Made by a program: the position numbers and the translations under genes. Shown here one piece after another: positions 33,940-41,919 of a stretch of DNA of 64,000 nt (positions are counted from its first letter, which is position 1; each line of letters opens with the position of its first letter). The stretch is from assembly GCF_001426585.1 (NCBI RefSeq), contig NZ_LMEI01000010.1:124001-188000 (forward strand), given 5' to 3'. Below the pieces are notes generated by a model that saw only the letters and a list, made by a program, of their open reading frames with translations, made no database searches and was not told where the DNA came from. This stretch comes from Streptomyces sp. Root431 (GTDB lineage Bacteria; Actinomycetota; Actinomycetes; Streptomycetales; Streptomycetaceae).

Positions 33940-34718
33940 GCAATTCCGCAGGAATCCAGGTCGGAATGCCGGACGTCGTCGCCGCGTCCACCTTTCCGCA
34001 GTACGCGTACGGGACGCTGCTCGCCGCCTTCCTGGCCCGCCGGCTGGGGCTCGGCGAGGTCTCCGTCGCGGAGCTCGGGGTGGCCGGCGGCAACGGTCTG
34101 GTGGAGCTCGAACGGGTCGCCGCCGAGATCGGCGCGGCGCAGCAGGTGAAGGTGAGTACGTACGGCTTCGACCTCGGCAGCGGGATGCCCACCCCCGTCG
34201 ACCACCGCGACAACCCGTCCATGTGGCAGCACGGCTTCTTCAAGATGGACGAGGAGCTGATCAGATCCCACCTGACCTCCGCCGAACTCGTGCTCGGCGA
34301 CATCGCCGACACCGGCCCCCGCTTCATGCGGTCAGGGGCCGCGCCCATCGGGTTCCTCTCCTTCGACCTCGACTACTACTCCTCGACCGTGGTCGCCATG
34401 AAGGCGCTCCTGGAGGAGTCGCCCGAGCACTACCTCCCGCGGATCGTCTGCTACTTCGACGACACGGTCGGCCCGCACGAGGAACTGCACTCCGAATTCA
34501 CCGGCGAACTGCTCGCCATCAAGGAATTCAACGCGGCACACGAGCACCGGAAGATCGGCAGGATCAACGGCCTCCGGTACAAGCTGCTGCCGATGACGGA
34601 ATCCAACGACGAATTCTCGTGGATCGAGGGAATGTATGTCCTTCACCTTTTTGATCACCCGCTCTACAACCAGTACGTCTACCCGGACGCCGACCGGCAG
34701 TTCCCCCTCGGCGGCTGA
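33936..34718 (+). CDS. TylF-like class I SAM-dependent methyltransferase
   Basis: A 260-residue methyltransferase. The TTG start at 33936 overlaps the previous stop codon. SAM motif I is VAELGVAGGNGLVELERVA at about residue 45-63, and an acidic metal-site-like FDLDYYSSTVVAMKALLE and CYFDDTVGP fit the TylF/MycE-type macrocin O-methyltransferase family, which is Mg-dependent and methylates sugar hydroxyls. No NodS or TPR domain is seen. Along with the glycosyltransferase-like genes this fits O-methylation of a sugar. TylF enzymes are near 255 residues, so length matches. The next gene follows after about 57 bp. Confidence 0.75.
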   Translation: MSNSAGIQVGMPDVVAASTFPQYAYGTLLAAFLARRLGLGEVSVAELGVAGGNGLVELERVAAEIGAAQQVKVSTYGFDLGSGMPTPVDHRDNPSMWQHGFFKMDEELIRSHLTSAELVLGDIADTGPRFMRSGAAPIGFLSFDLDYYSSTVVAMKALLEESPEHYLPRIVCYFDDTVGPHEELHSEFTGELLAIKEFNAAHEHRKIGRINGLRYKLLPMTESNDEFSWIEGMYVLHLFDHPLYNQYVYPDADRQFPLGG

Positions 34719-34775
34719 GGGCTCGACGGCCCACGGCCAGGAGACGCGCGACGAATCGGAGAGGCAGGGAGAGCG

Positions 34776-35846
34776 GTGGGATTCCGGCAGCTGGTGGAAG
34801 AACCCGGGCCTGTGGGGGCGCGGCAGGGGAAGCCTGGGCTCCGGGGCGCTCTGATCGGCTACGGCACGATCGCGGAAGGCCACCTCACCGGGATCTCGCG
34901 GACGGACGGCCTGGAGATCACCGCCGTGGTCGACGTGTCCCCCGCACGCCGGGCGGCCGCGCGCCGCGAACTGCCCGGCGTCCGGGTCCTCGCGGAACTC
35001 GACGAACTCCCCGTGGAGGAGCTCGACTTCATCGACGTGTGTACCCCGCCCCACGCCCACCTCGACGGCATCCGCTTCGGGCTGCGCCACGACCTGGCGG
35101 TTCTGTGCGAGAAGCCGCTGCTCCTCGACCGGCGGGAACTGGAGGCCCTGGAACCGGAGGAGAAGGCAAGCCGCGGATTCCTCTTCCCTTGCCACAACTA
35201 CCGGTTCGCCCCTTCCGTGATCGCCATGAAGGCGGCCCTGGCCGGCTGCGGGGCCGCGGACGGCGACTTCCGCGGGCACTTCCGTACCCTGCGCACCTCG
35301 CACGCCAGGGGGACGGCCGATTGGCGCCCCGACTGGCGGCGCGAGCGGTCCGTCGGCGGCGGCGGGATCCTGCGGGACCACGGACCGCACAGCGTCTACC
35401 TCGCCGCGCACCTCGTCGGCTCGCGGCCCGACCGGGTCCGCTGTGACCTGCGGCGTCCCGAAGGGGGCCCGTACGCCGACACGGAGGAGTACGCCTTCCT
35501 GTCGCTCTCCTTCGCCTCGGGGGCCGTCGTCGACTTCGAGCTCGACTGGACGGCGGCCGGCCGGCAGACCAGTTATCTCGTCTCCGGCTCGTGGGGTCAT
35601 GTGCGGCTCATCGACGACGACTTGGAGCAGTGCGTCGACGGGTCGGCGCGGCGGAGCCGGCTGCCGTCGGACTTCAACGATCCGCGGCACGGCAACTGGT
35701 TCAAGGGCGTCTTCGAGGAGTTCCTCGCGGAGGTCTCCGAGGGCGGGCGAAGCGCCCGGCTGCGCGAGGACGCCGCCGTCACGATCCGCGTCATCGAGGC
35801 GGCGTACCGCTCCGCGGCGCTCGGCGGCCGCTGGATCGATGTGTAG
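34776..35846 (+). CDS. Gfo/Idh/MocA-family NAD(P) oxidoreductase
   Basis: A 356-residue dehydrogenase. The Rossmann motif ALIGYGTIAEGH is at about residues 25-36, followed by the acidic strand end TAVVDVS and the cofactor-loop CTPPHAHLDG. The catalytic CEKPLLL motif is intact, and the C-terminal alpha/beta domain contains GGGGILRDHGPHSVYLA. These enzymes oxidise or reduce sugars, inositols or amino-sugars at a ring carbon and often give the keto group that an aminotransferase then aminates. A class III aminotransferase is encoded 3 kb downstream. GTG 34776 follows GGGAGAG. The N-terminal ~25 residues before the fold are unusual and the start could be later. Confidence 0.85.
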   Translation: MGFRQLVEEPGPVGARQGKPGLRGALIGYGTIAEGHLTGISRTDGLEITAVVDVSPARRAAARRELPGVRVLAELDELPVEELDFIDVCTPPHAHLDGIRFGLRHDLAVLCEKPLLLDRRELEALEPEEKASRGFLFPCHNYRFAPSVIAMKAALAGCGAADGDFRGHFRTLRTSHARGTADWRPDWRRERSVGGGGILRDHGPHSVYLAAHLVGSRPDRVRCDLRRPEGGPYADTEEYAFLSLSFASGAVVDFELDWTAAGRQTSYLVSGSWGHVRLIDDDLEQCVDGSARRSRLPSDFNDPRHGNWFKGVFEEFLAEVSEGGRSARLREDAAVTIRVIEAAYRSAALGGRWIDV

Positions 35847-35903
35847 CCCGGCGCGGCCGCGACGCGCGGAGCCGACCGGTTCGAGACCGACACGGAGAAG
35901 GGG

Positions 35904-38024
35904 ATGGCACCAATGCGGAGCAAGACCATGCGGAGCAAGACCATTCTGATCAGCGAGCCGCAGGGCGCGACCGGTGAGCTGCAGTTCGACAACGCGAAGC
36001 CGTACTTCCCGTACATGTGGGCGATCCTGAAGTCGTACTGGGAGCGGCACGGCGACGAGTCGGCGGGCTACGAGTGGCTGGAGCCGATCTGGCGCAACGA
36101 CGCGCCGAACGTGCTCCTCGATCCGTACCGCGGCACCGAGATCGGGGTCCTCGGGCTGAGCTGTTACACCTGGAACTGGGAGATCCAGTGCGAGCTCGCC
36201 CGTGAGGTCAAGGAGCTCAACCCGGACTGCCTGGTGGTGGCCGGCGGGCCCGAACCCGACTACAAGGACCCGGAGTTCTTCGCCAAGCATCCGTACATCG
36301 ACGCGGTGGCGATCAAGGACGGCGAGATCACCTTCCGCGAGATCCTGGTGAAGGCGGCGCGCGGCGACCGCGACTTCTCCGACATCGGCGGGCTGTACCT
36401 GCCGGGCGGCGAGGGCGGGACGATGGTCTTCACCGGGCCGCCCGAGGTGCCCACCGAGTTCGAGCACAGCCCGTACCTGGACCAGGCCGCGTACTACGAC
36501 CGGCTGGTCGCGGAGCACGGCTCGGACGCCTTCGAAGTGATCATGGAGACCAACCGGGGCTGCCCCTACGGGTGCAGCTTCTGCGACTGGGGATCCAACA
36601 CCAACTCGAAGGTGCGGCGCTTCGGCATGGACCGCGTCGCCGCGGAGATCGACTGGCTCGGCCACCTCAGGATCGAGAGCGTCATGCTCGCCGACGCCAA
36701 CTTCGGGATCCTCCCGCGCGACCTGGAGATAGCCGACAAGTTCAACGAGGCCCGGGACGACCACGAGGGCTACCCGAAGTACATCTTCTACAGCGCGGCG
36801 AAGAACAACCCCGACCGGGCCATCGCCATCGCGATGAAGTTCGCCAAGAGCGGCATCTGCACGGTGCACTCCCTGTCCGTCCAGCACACGAACAAGGAGG
36901 TCCTCGCGGCCACGGCCCGCAAGAACATCTCCGCCGACAAGCAGGTCCAGGTCGTCAAGCACATGATGGACGCCCACGTCCCCGTCGAGGTCCAGCTCAT
37001 CCAGGGCATCCCCGGCGACACGTACGACATGTGGAAGGGCTGCCTCGCCGACCTCATGGAGTGGGGCATCCACGAGGACTACCTGATCCAGGCCTACCGC
37101 CTCCTCCCGAACGCGCCCGCCGGCGAGCGCGCCTTCCTGGAGGAGTGGCAGGTCGAGACCATCGACCGGATCACGTACGACCTCACGACCCGGGAGATCG
37201 ACGAGACCCGCCGCGACGTCTTCCGCAAGCCGGAGCGGATCCTCGCCTCCACCAAGTCGTACACCCGCGAGGACTGGGTCCGTACGTCGGCCTACTCGGC
37301 GTTCATCAAGGCGCTGCACAACTCCAGCGCCACCCAGCGCGTGGCCACGTACCTGAGGCTCACCCACGGCGTCCCCTACCGGGACTTCTACGAGAGCCTC
37401 CTGGAGGACCCCGACGTCCGGACGCCGCTGCTGCGCGAGTGGCAGCTCAAGGTCCTCGACCACTACCAGTACTTCCTGACGCACGACGACGCCAGCGACC
37501 ACATCCGCGTCGACGAACTGCCCAGCCTGGCCTACACCCTGCACCCGTCGCGGTGGCTCTACATCCAGGTGTGCCTGCACCTCGAACGGTTCTACGAGGA
37601 GCTCAAGGACTCGCTCCTCAAGCGCTACCCCGAGGTGGCCAACCTCGCCAGCGTCATCGACTACCAGCGAGACATCGTGATCATGCCCGACTACGACCGC
37701 GAGGCCGGGAAGGTCATCACGACGGAGTTCGACTGGCCGGGGTACTTCGAGCAGGCCCGGGTCAGGGACGGTTCCCAGCCGCTGCTCGACGAGCCGGCAC
37801 CGATGGACGGAGCGGTGTTCCAGGCGGTCGACCGCGTCTCCGGCGAGCGCCCAACGGTGCGCGACGGCGTCCGGATCGGCGGCTTCTACGGCGAGCCCCT
37901 GGAGTGGGGCACCGGGGACCTCGGCGAGCGCTGGGCGACCTGGGTGCAGCGCGTGGCCATCGGCCGCAGCTCCGCCGGCATGCACAACCACAAGGAGTTC
38001 AAGGTCCTGCGTCCGCAGCCTTGA
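35904..38024 (+). CDS. Cobalamin-binding-type radical SAM enzyme
   Basis: A 706-residue radical SAM enzyme. Radical SAM cluster cysteines are in GCPYGCSFCDW (Cys220, Cys224, Cys227). The preceding ~200 residues form the B12-binding-type domain: ILISEPQG near the N-terminus, GVLGLSCYTWNWEIQ, the strand LVVAGGPEPD and AIKDGEITFREIL, though the classical DxHxxG motif is missing as in most radical SAM members of this class. The C-terminal ~250 residues are a long helical domain. Such enzymes methylate unreactive carbons or perform rearrangements. Three in-frame ATGs lie at 35904, 35913 and 35928 because of a 15-bp tandem duplication; GGAGAAGGGG at 35894-35903 favours 35904. Confidence 0.85.
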   Translation: MAPMRSKTMRSKTILISEPQGATGELQFDNAKPYFPYMWAILKSYWERHGDESAGYEWLEPIWRNDAPNVLLDPYRGTEIGVLGLSCYTWNWEIQCELAREVKELNPDCLVVAGGPEPDYKDPEFFAKHPYIDAVAIKDGEITFREILVKAARGDRDFSDIGGLYLPGGEGGTMVFTGPPEVPTEFEHSPYLDQAAYYDRLVAEHGSDAFEVIMETNRGCPYGCSFCDWGSNTNSKVRRFGMDRVAAEIDWLGHLRIESVMLADANFGILPRDLEIADKFNEARDDHEGYPKYIFYSAAKNNPDRAIAIAMKFAKSGICTVHSLSVQHTNKEVLAATARKNISADKQVQVVKHMMDAHVPVEVQLIQGIPGDTYDMWKGCLADLMEWGIHEDYLIQAYRLLPNAPAGERAFLEEWQVETIDRITYDLTTREIDETRRDVFRKPERILASTKSYTREDWVRTSAYSAFIKALHNSSATQRVATYLRLTHGVPYRDFYESLLEDPDVRTPLLREWQLKVLDHYQYFLTHDDASDHIRVDELPSLAYTLHPSRWLYIQVCLHLERFYEELKDSLLKRYPEVANLASVIDYQRDIVIMPDYDREAGKVITTEFDWPGYFEQARVRDGSQPLLDEPAPMDGAVFQAVDRVSGERPTVRDGVRIGGFYGEPLEWGTGDLGERWATWVQRVAIGRSSAGMHNHKEFKVLRPQP

Positions 38025-38030
38025 GCCGTT

Positions 38031-38070
38031 GACCAGTCGATCAGTCGACCAGTGCACCGGTCGACCAGGA
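38031..38070 (+). repeat. 8-bp direct repeats (GACCAGTC type), five copies
   Basis: Degenerate 8-bp units GACCAGTC, GATCAGTC, GACCAGTG, CACCGGTC and GACCAGGA run without gaps in the short space between the radical SAM stop and the aminotransferase start. It ends at the ribosome binding site of the next gene. It may be a slippage product or a protein-binding site. Confidence 0.7.
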
Positions 38071-38080
38071 AGGAGACGAC

Positions 38081-39328
38081 ATGGACGCGGACCTGACCGG
38101 CCGCCGGTTCACGCAATCCGAGGAATGGGCGCGGCGGGGGGAGCGCAGCGACGCCTGGGCCGCCACCCGGGGCGACATCCTCGCCGACGACCAGTTCACC
38201 CGCGGATACCCGAGGTACGTGGGCCGCGCCCGCGGCGCCTACCTCTGGGACGTCGACGGAAACCGCTACGTCGACTACATCCTCGGCTACGGGCCCGCGA
38301 TCCTGGGCCACGCGCACCCCGAGGTGACGGCGGCGGTCACGCGCGAACTCGCGCTCGGCAGCTGCATGTCCCCGCTGTGGAGCCCCCGGCAGGTCGAGCT
38401 CACCGAGCTGCTCACGGCGGTGATCCCCGGCGCGGAGATGGCCTATCTGATGAAGACGGGCTCCGACGCCACCAGTGCGGCGGTACGCCTCGCCCGCATC
38501 CACACCGGGCGGTCGAAGGTCGTGCGCTGGGGGTACAACGGCTGGCACGACTGGACGGCACCCCGCCCGGCCGGGGTGCCGGAGTCGACGCTGGCCGACA
38601 CCCTGAAGTTCCGCTACAACGACATCGACTCGCTGCGGGCGGTCTTCGCGGAGCACCCCGAGTCCGTCGCCTGCGTGATCATGATGCCCTTCGAGGTCGA
38701 GCCGCCCGAGCCCGGCTTCCTGGCCGCGGTGCGGGACCTCGCGCACGCCCACGGCGCGCTGTTCGTCCTCGACGAGATGCGGTCGGGCTTCCGGATGGCG
38801 CTGGGCGGGGCGCAGGAGTTCTTCGGGGTCCGGCCCGACCTGTCGACCTTCAGCAAGGCGATGGCGAACGGCTTCCCCATCTCCGCCGTCGTGGGCCGCG
38901 AGGACGTCATGCGCGGTCTGAGCGAGACCCACATGTCGTCCACCTTCTACGGCAACCCCGCCGAGATGGCCGCCGCCCTCACGACCGTCCCGATCCTGCG
39001 CGACACCGACGCCCTCGCCACGGTCTGGCGCCTCGGCGAGGCCCTGCAGACGGGGCTCGCCAAGCTGGTCGCGGAGTCCGGCCTGCCGGCCGAGGTGGTC
39101 GGCTACGCGCCGGCCCCCTTCCTCCGCTTCGCCGACGGCCACGAGGCCCTGAAGCTCTCCTTCTACGAGGAGACGACGCGCCGGGGCATCCTCCTCCACC
39201 CCAACCACCAGTGGTTCCTCTCCGCCGCGCACACGGACGAGGACGTCGAGTTCACCCTGGACGCGATCAGGGAGAGCCTCGGGTCGGGGCCGGTCGCGCG
39301 GGAGCTGGAGGCCCTCGATGTCCGCTGA
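38081..39328 (+). CDS. Class III aminotransferase (glutamate-1-semialdehyde aminomutase-like)
   Basis: A 415-residue PLP-dependent aminotransferase. The subgroup III fold shows the N-terminal GAYLWDVDGNRYVDYI, GHAHPEV, MKTGSDATSAAVRLAR, the PLP Asp in LFVLDEMRSGFR and the Schiff-base Lys259 in FSKAMANGFP. It resembles glutamate-1-semialdehyde 2,1-aminomutase; relatives in aminoglycoside pathways (6'-amino group formation) belong to this same fold group. The enzyme could aminate a keto sugar made by the Gfo/Idh enzyme. ATG 38081 follows AAGGAGACGAC. It overlaps the PHP gene by 11 bp, so the two are translationally coupled. Confidence 0.85.
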   Translation: MDADLTGRRFTQSEEWARRGERSDAWAATRGDILADDQFTRGYPRYVGRARGAYLWDVDGNRYVDYILGYGPAILGHAHPEVTAAVTRELALGSCMSPLWSPRQVELTELLTAVIPGAEMAYLMKTGSDATSAAVRLARIHTGRSKVVRWGYNGWHDWTAPRPAGVPESTLADTLKFRYNDIDSLRAVFAEHPESVACVIMMPFEVEPPEPGFLAAVRDLAHAHGALFVLDEMRSGFRMALGGAQEFFGVRPDLSTFSKAMANGFPISAVVGREDVMRGLSETHMSSTFYGNPAEMAAALTTVPILRDTDALATVWRLGEALQTGLAKLVAESGLPAEVVGYAPAPFLRFADGHEALKLSFYEETTRRGILLHPNHQWFLSAAHTDEDVEFTLDAIRESLGSGPVARELEALDVR

Positions 39329-40274
39329 CGGCCCCGCTGACGGGTCCGCTGACGGTCGTCCCGAGGTGGACCTCCACATCCACACCCACTTCAGCAGCGA
39401 CGCCGACCATTCCCCCGCCGAGGTCCTGGAGACGGCGGCGGCCCGGGGGCTCAGGGCCGTCGCGATCGCGGACCACGACGTCATCGCCGGCTCGGCGGAG
39501 GCGCTGGGCCTCGCGGCCGCTTACGGCGTGGAGGTCGTCCCGTGCGTCGAGCTCACGACGTTCCTCGGCGGCCGGGAGTTCCACGTCCTCGGCTACCTCG
39601 TCGACCCCGGGGCCAAGGGCTTCACGGACCGGCTGGCCGAGGTGCAGCGCCGTGACGAGGAGCGCGCCCGCGCCTTGGTGGACGCCCTGGTCCGGCTGGG
39701 CGTGGACTGCACCTACGACGAGGCCAGGGCGCTGACCCCGCGGGCCGTGCCCAAATGCTCCGTCGTGGTGCGGGCCGCGATGACGAACGGCCGCAACGAC
39801 GGGCTGGCGCTGTTCGACGACTACCGGGAGGGCGGGCCCCGTGCGGGCCAGCCGTACCACAACTTCTTCCTGGACCACATGCGTCCCGGGGGTACCGCCT
39901 ATGTGGAGTCGGACAGTTCGTTCTCCACGGTGGCCGCCGTGGCGCTCGTGAGGGAGTACGGGGGAGTGTCCGTACTGGCGCACCCGGGCGGAAGCCTGCC
40001 CCGCGGCGAGGGCACCGTCCTCCTCGACGAGCTGCGGGCCGCAGGCCTGGACGGCATGGAGGTGTTCTCGCCGTACCACTCGGCGGAGGACGTGGCCGGG
40101 CTGTCCGCGTACTGCGAGGAGGCCGGTCTGGTGCGCACGGCGGGCTCCGACTTCCACGGCGAGACCGTGAAGCCGGGGCTGCGGATCGGCGGTCCGGCGG
40201 AGAGCCCGTACGCCGTGGTGGAGCAGCTCAGGGAACGGGCCGAGCGGCGCTCCCGGAACCGTTCGTACGCGTGA
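39318..40274 (+). CDS. PHP-domain metal-dependent phosphoesterase
   Basis: A 318-residue PHP protein. N-terminal DLHIHTHFSSDA gives the first metal ligands (His20, His22), and the later ADHDV, VELTTF, VLAHPGG and AGSDFHGE motifs complete the trinuclear site. Family members hydrolyse phosphoesters such as histidinol phosphate, 3',5'-bisphosphonucleotides or sugar phosphates. The ORF begins inside the aminotransferase gene (11-bp overlap). A role removing a phosphate from an aminated sugar intermediate is plausible. The 13-bp tandem repeat at 40271-40309 begins at its stop codon. Confidence 0.8.
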   Translation: MSADGPADGSADGRPEVDLHIHTHFSSDADHSPAEVLETAAARGLRAVAIADHDVIAGSAEALGLAAAYGVEVVPCVELTTFLGGREFHVLGYLVDPGAKGFTDRLAEVQRRDEERARALVDALVRLGVDCTYDEARALTPRAVPKCSVVVRAAMTNGRNDGLALFDDYREGGPRAGQPYHNFFLDHMRPGGTAYVESDSSFSTVAAVALVREYGGVSVLAHPGGSLPRGEGTVLLDELRAAGLDGMEVFSPYHSAEDVAGLSAYCEEAGLVRTAGSDFHGETVKPGLRIGGPAESPYAVVEQLRERAERRSRNRSYA

Positions 40275-40309
40275 TCCGTACGCGTGATTCGTCTGTGTGA
40301 TTCGTCTGT
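40271..40309 (+). repeat. 13-bp tandem repeat, three copies
   Basis: GTGATCCGTACGC (40271-40283) and two perfect GTGATTCGTCTGT copies (40284-40309) follow the stop codon of the PHP gene; a degenerate copy may precede them. The region ends near AGAGGGAGGG, the ribosome binding site of the next gene. Confidence 0.75.
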
Positions 40310-40328
40310 GTGAGAGGGAGGGACGTTC

Positions 40329-41042
40329 GTGAGTCTTGTCGCTCGGCGGCTCGCGACCACCGAGGCCGTCGTCTTCGACTTCTACGGGACGCTCGTCGAG
40401 CACGACACGGAGTTCCCCGCCATGTGGGAGTTCCTCAACAGCCTCGGCTACCGCAGCCACCCGGAGCTGGAGTCGGCCTTCGAGCCGAATGCCTTCGACG
40501 GGTGCCTGACGCCGACCGTCGCGGAGGACCCGGACCACCAGAGCTGGCTGGAGGGGAACTGGCGGCACTTCCTCCGGCTGAGCGGTGTGCCGGAGGACGA
40601 CGTCGACCACGTCCTGAAGCAGCTCCAGGACTTCCAGGCCACCTACCGTCCCCGGGCCGTCGCGTGCGCGAACGACCTCATCGGAGTCGTACGAGAACGG
40701 GGACGGAAGGTCGGGCTCTGCTCCAACTGGGAGACGCCGATCCAGCCTTGCCTGGACGAGGCCGGGCTCCCACCGTTCGACGCGGTGACCGTGTCGGCCG
40801 AGGAGGGCGCGCGCAAGCCGCACGGTCTGCTCTTCGACCGCGTCGCCGCCGAACTCGGCGTCGCCGCCGACCGGATCGCCTTCGTCGGCGACACCTGGTC
40901 GGCGGATGTCGTCGGCGCCCTGCGCGCCGGCATGTCGCCGGTGTGGATCCGGGGCGGCAGGGCTTCCCGTGGACTCCCTGACCTCGTCGCAGAGTTCGAC
41001 ACCCTGGGTGATTTCCACCGATATATACGCGATTCCCTGTGA
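40329..41042 (+). CDS. HAD-family hydrolase 2
   Basis: A 237-residue HAD-superfamily phosphatase. Motif I is VVFDFYGTLVEHD, motif II the Ser of LCSNWETP, motif III the Lys of ARKPHGLLF, motif IV FVGDTWSADVVGALRAG. This matches the REG-2/HAD-IA group (pyrimidine 5'-nucleotidase and similar). GTG 40329 is preceded by AGAGGGAGGG. The N-terminus MSLVARRLATTE is short. A second HAD enzyme is at 30242; with the PHP protein there are three phosphoester-cleaving candidates in the cluster, which suggests several phosphorylated intermediates. Its stop is followed by 22 bp before the GT2 gene. Confidence 0.85.
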   Translation: MSLVARRLATTEAVVFDFYGTLVEHDTEFPAMWEFLNSLGYRSHPELESAFEPNAFDGCLTPTVAEDPDHQSWLEGNWRHFLRLSGVPEDDVDHVLKQLQDFQATYRPRAVACANDLIGVVRERGRKVGLCSNWETPIQPCLDEAGLPPFDAVTVSAEEGARKPHGLLFDRVAAELGVAADRIAFVGDTWSADVVGALRAGMSPVWIRGGRASRGLPDLVAEFDTLGDFHRYIRDSL

Positions 41043-41064
41043 CGAGAGCGAGGATGGGACAGCC

Positions 41065-41919
41065 ATGGAGAAGATCACCGTCATCACGCTCACCCGAGGT
41101 CGCCCGGACCTGCTCCGGCGGTCGATCGAGTCGGTCCGGCGGCAGGACTACGCCGGTCCGGTCGAGCACCTGGTCGTGATCGACGACTGCGAGCGCACCG
41201 CGCGCGAGATCGCCGACGAGGTGAGCGCGAGCACGGACCGCCGGAGGGTGACCGCGCATCTCATGCGGCGCGCGGGGGCCGAGGACGGTGCCGGAAGAGG
41301 GGGCGGTCCGGACTCCAGGGCGTGGATCTACCCCCGGATCTCCCGCCTCCTGAACAAGGGCGCAGCCCTGGCCGATTCGACCTGGATCTCGTTCCTGGAC
41401 GACGACAACGAGTACCGGCCCGACCATCTGCGCGGACTGATGGCGCTGGTCGAGCGGACGGGCTACCCCGCCGTGCACTCGGCGCGCAGCATCCACTGGG
41501 CGGACGGCTCCCCCTACCTGGAGCCCCGCTTCCCGTGGGCCCACGTCCCGGGGACCGCCGAGGAGATCTACGAGCTGATGTGCGCGCGCGGCATCTGGGT
41601 CCGGGGCACCAACGTCCTCCGGGACAGGGCCGTCCCGATCGACGTCTCCGTCTTCCGCAACAGCACGATCATGACGTCACGGGACGCGCCGTTCCTCGTC
41701 GACCAGAACATCTGGCTGATGCGCCGCGACCTCATGCTCGCGCACCCGATTCCCGACGTCTTCTCCGAGCGCGACCTCGACGAGAACATGGGGCCGGACG
41801 ACATGCAGCTGAAGGTGCTGCTCTCCCAGCGGATCCCCATCGCCTCCACGGGCGAGCCGACCGTCCGGTACTACCTCGGCGGCGTCTCCAACAACCTGAG
41901 GCCGGTGCCGCAAGGGTGA
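41065..41919 (+). CDS. Family 2 glycosyltransferase
   Basis: A 284-residue GT-A enzyme. It starts ITVITLTRGRPDLLRRSIES, the classic GT2 N-terminus, with the nucleotide Asp in LVVIDD and the metal DxD as SFLDDDNEYRPDH. Later VRGTNVLRDRAVP and RDLDENMGPDDMQLKVLLS are a putative acceptor and catalytic-base region. GT2 enzymes transfer a sugar from a nucleotide-diphospho donor with inversion. The stop is overlapped by the start GTG of the MFS gene (GTGA). In the pathway it probably adds a sugar to the scaffold. Confidence 0.85.
   Translation: MEKITVITLTRGRPDLLRRSIESVRRQDYAGPVEHLVVIDDCERTAREIADEVSASTDRRRVTAHLMRRAGAEDGAGRGGGPDSRAWIYPRISRLLNKGAALADSTWISFLDDDNEYRPDHLRGLMALVERTGYPAVHSARSIHWADGSPYLEPRFPWAHVPGTAEEIYELMCARGIWVRGTNVLRDRAVPIDVSVFRNSTIMTSRDAPFLVDQNIWLMRRDLMLAHPIPDVFSERDLDENMGPDDMQLKVLLSQRIPIASTGEPTVRYYLGGVSNNLRPVPQG

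Noticed and set aside
34332..38057. A 1,241-codon open frame on the minus strand opposite the Gfo/Idh and radical SAM genes.
   Set aside because: The plus-strand genes have complete family motifs there; the minus frame is a Val/Asp/Arg-rich shadow.
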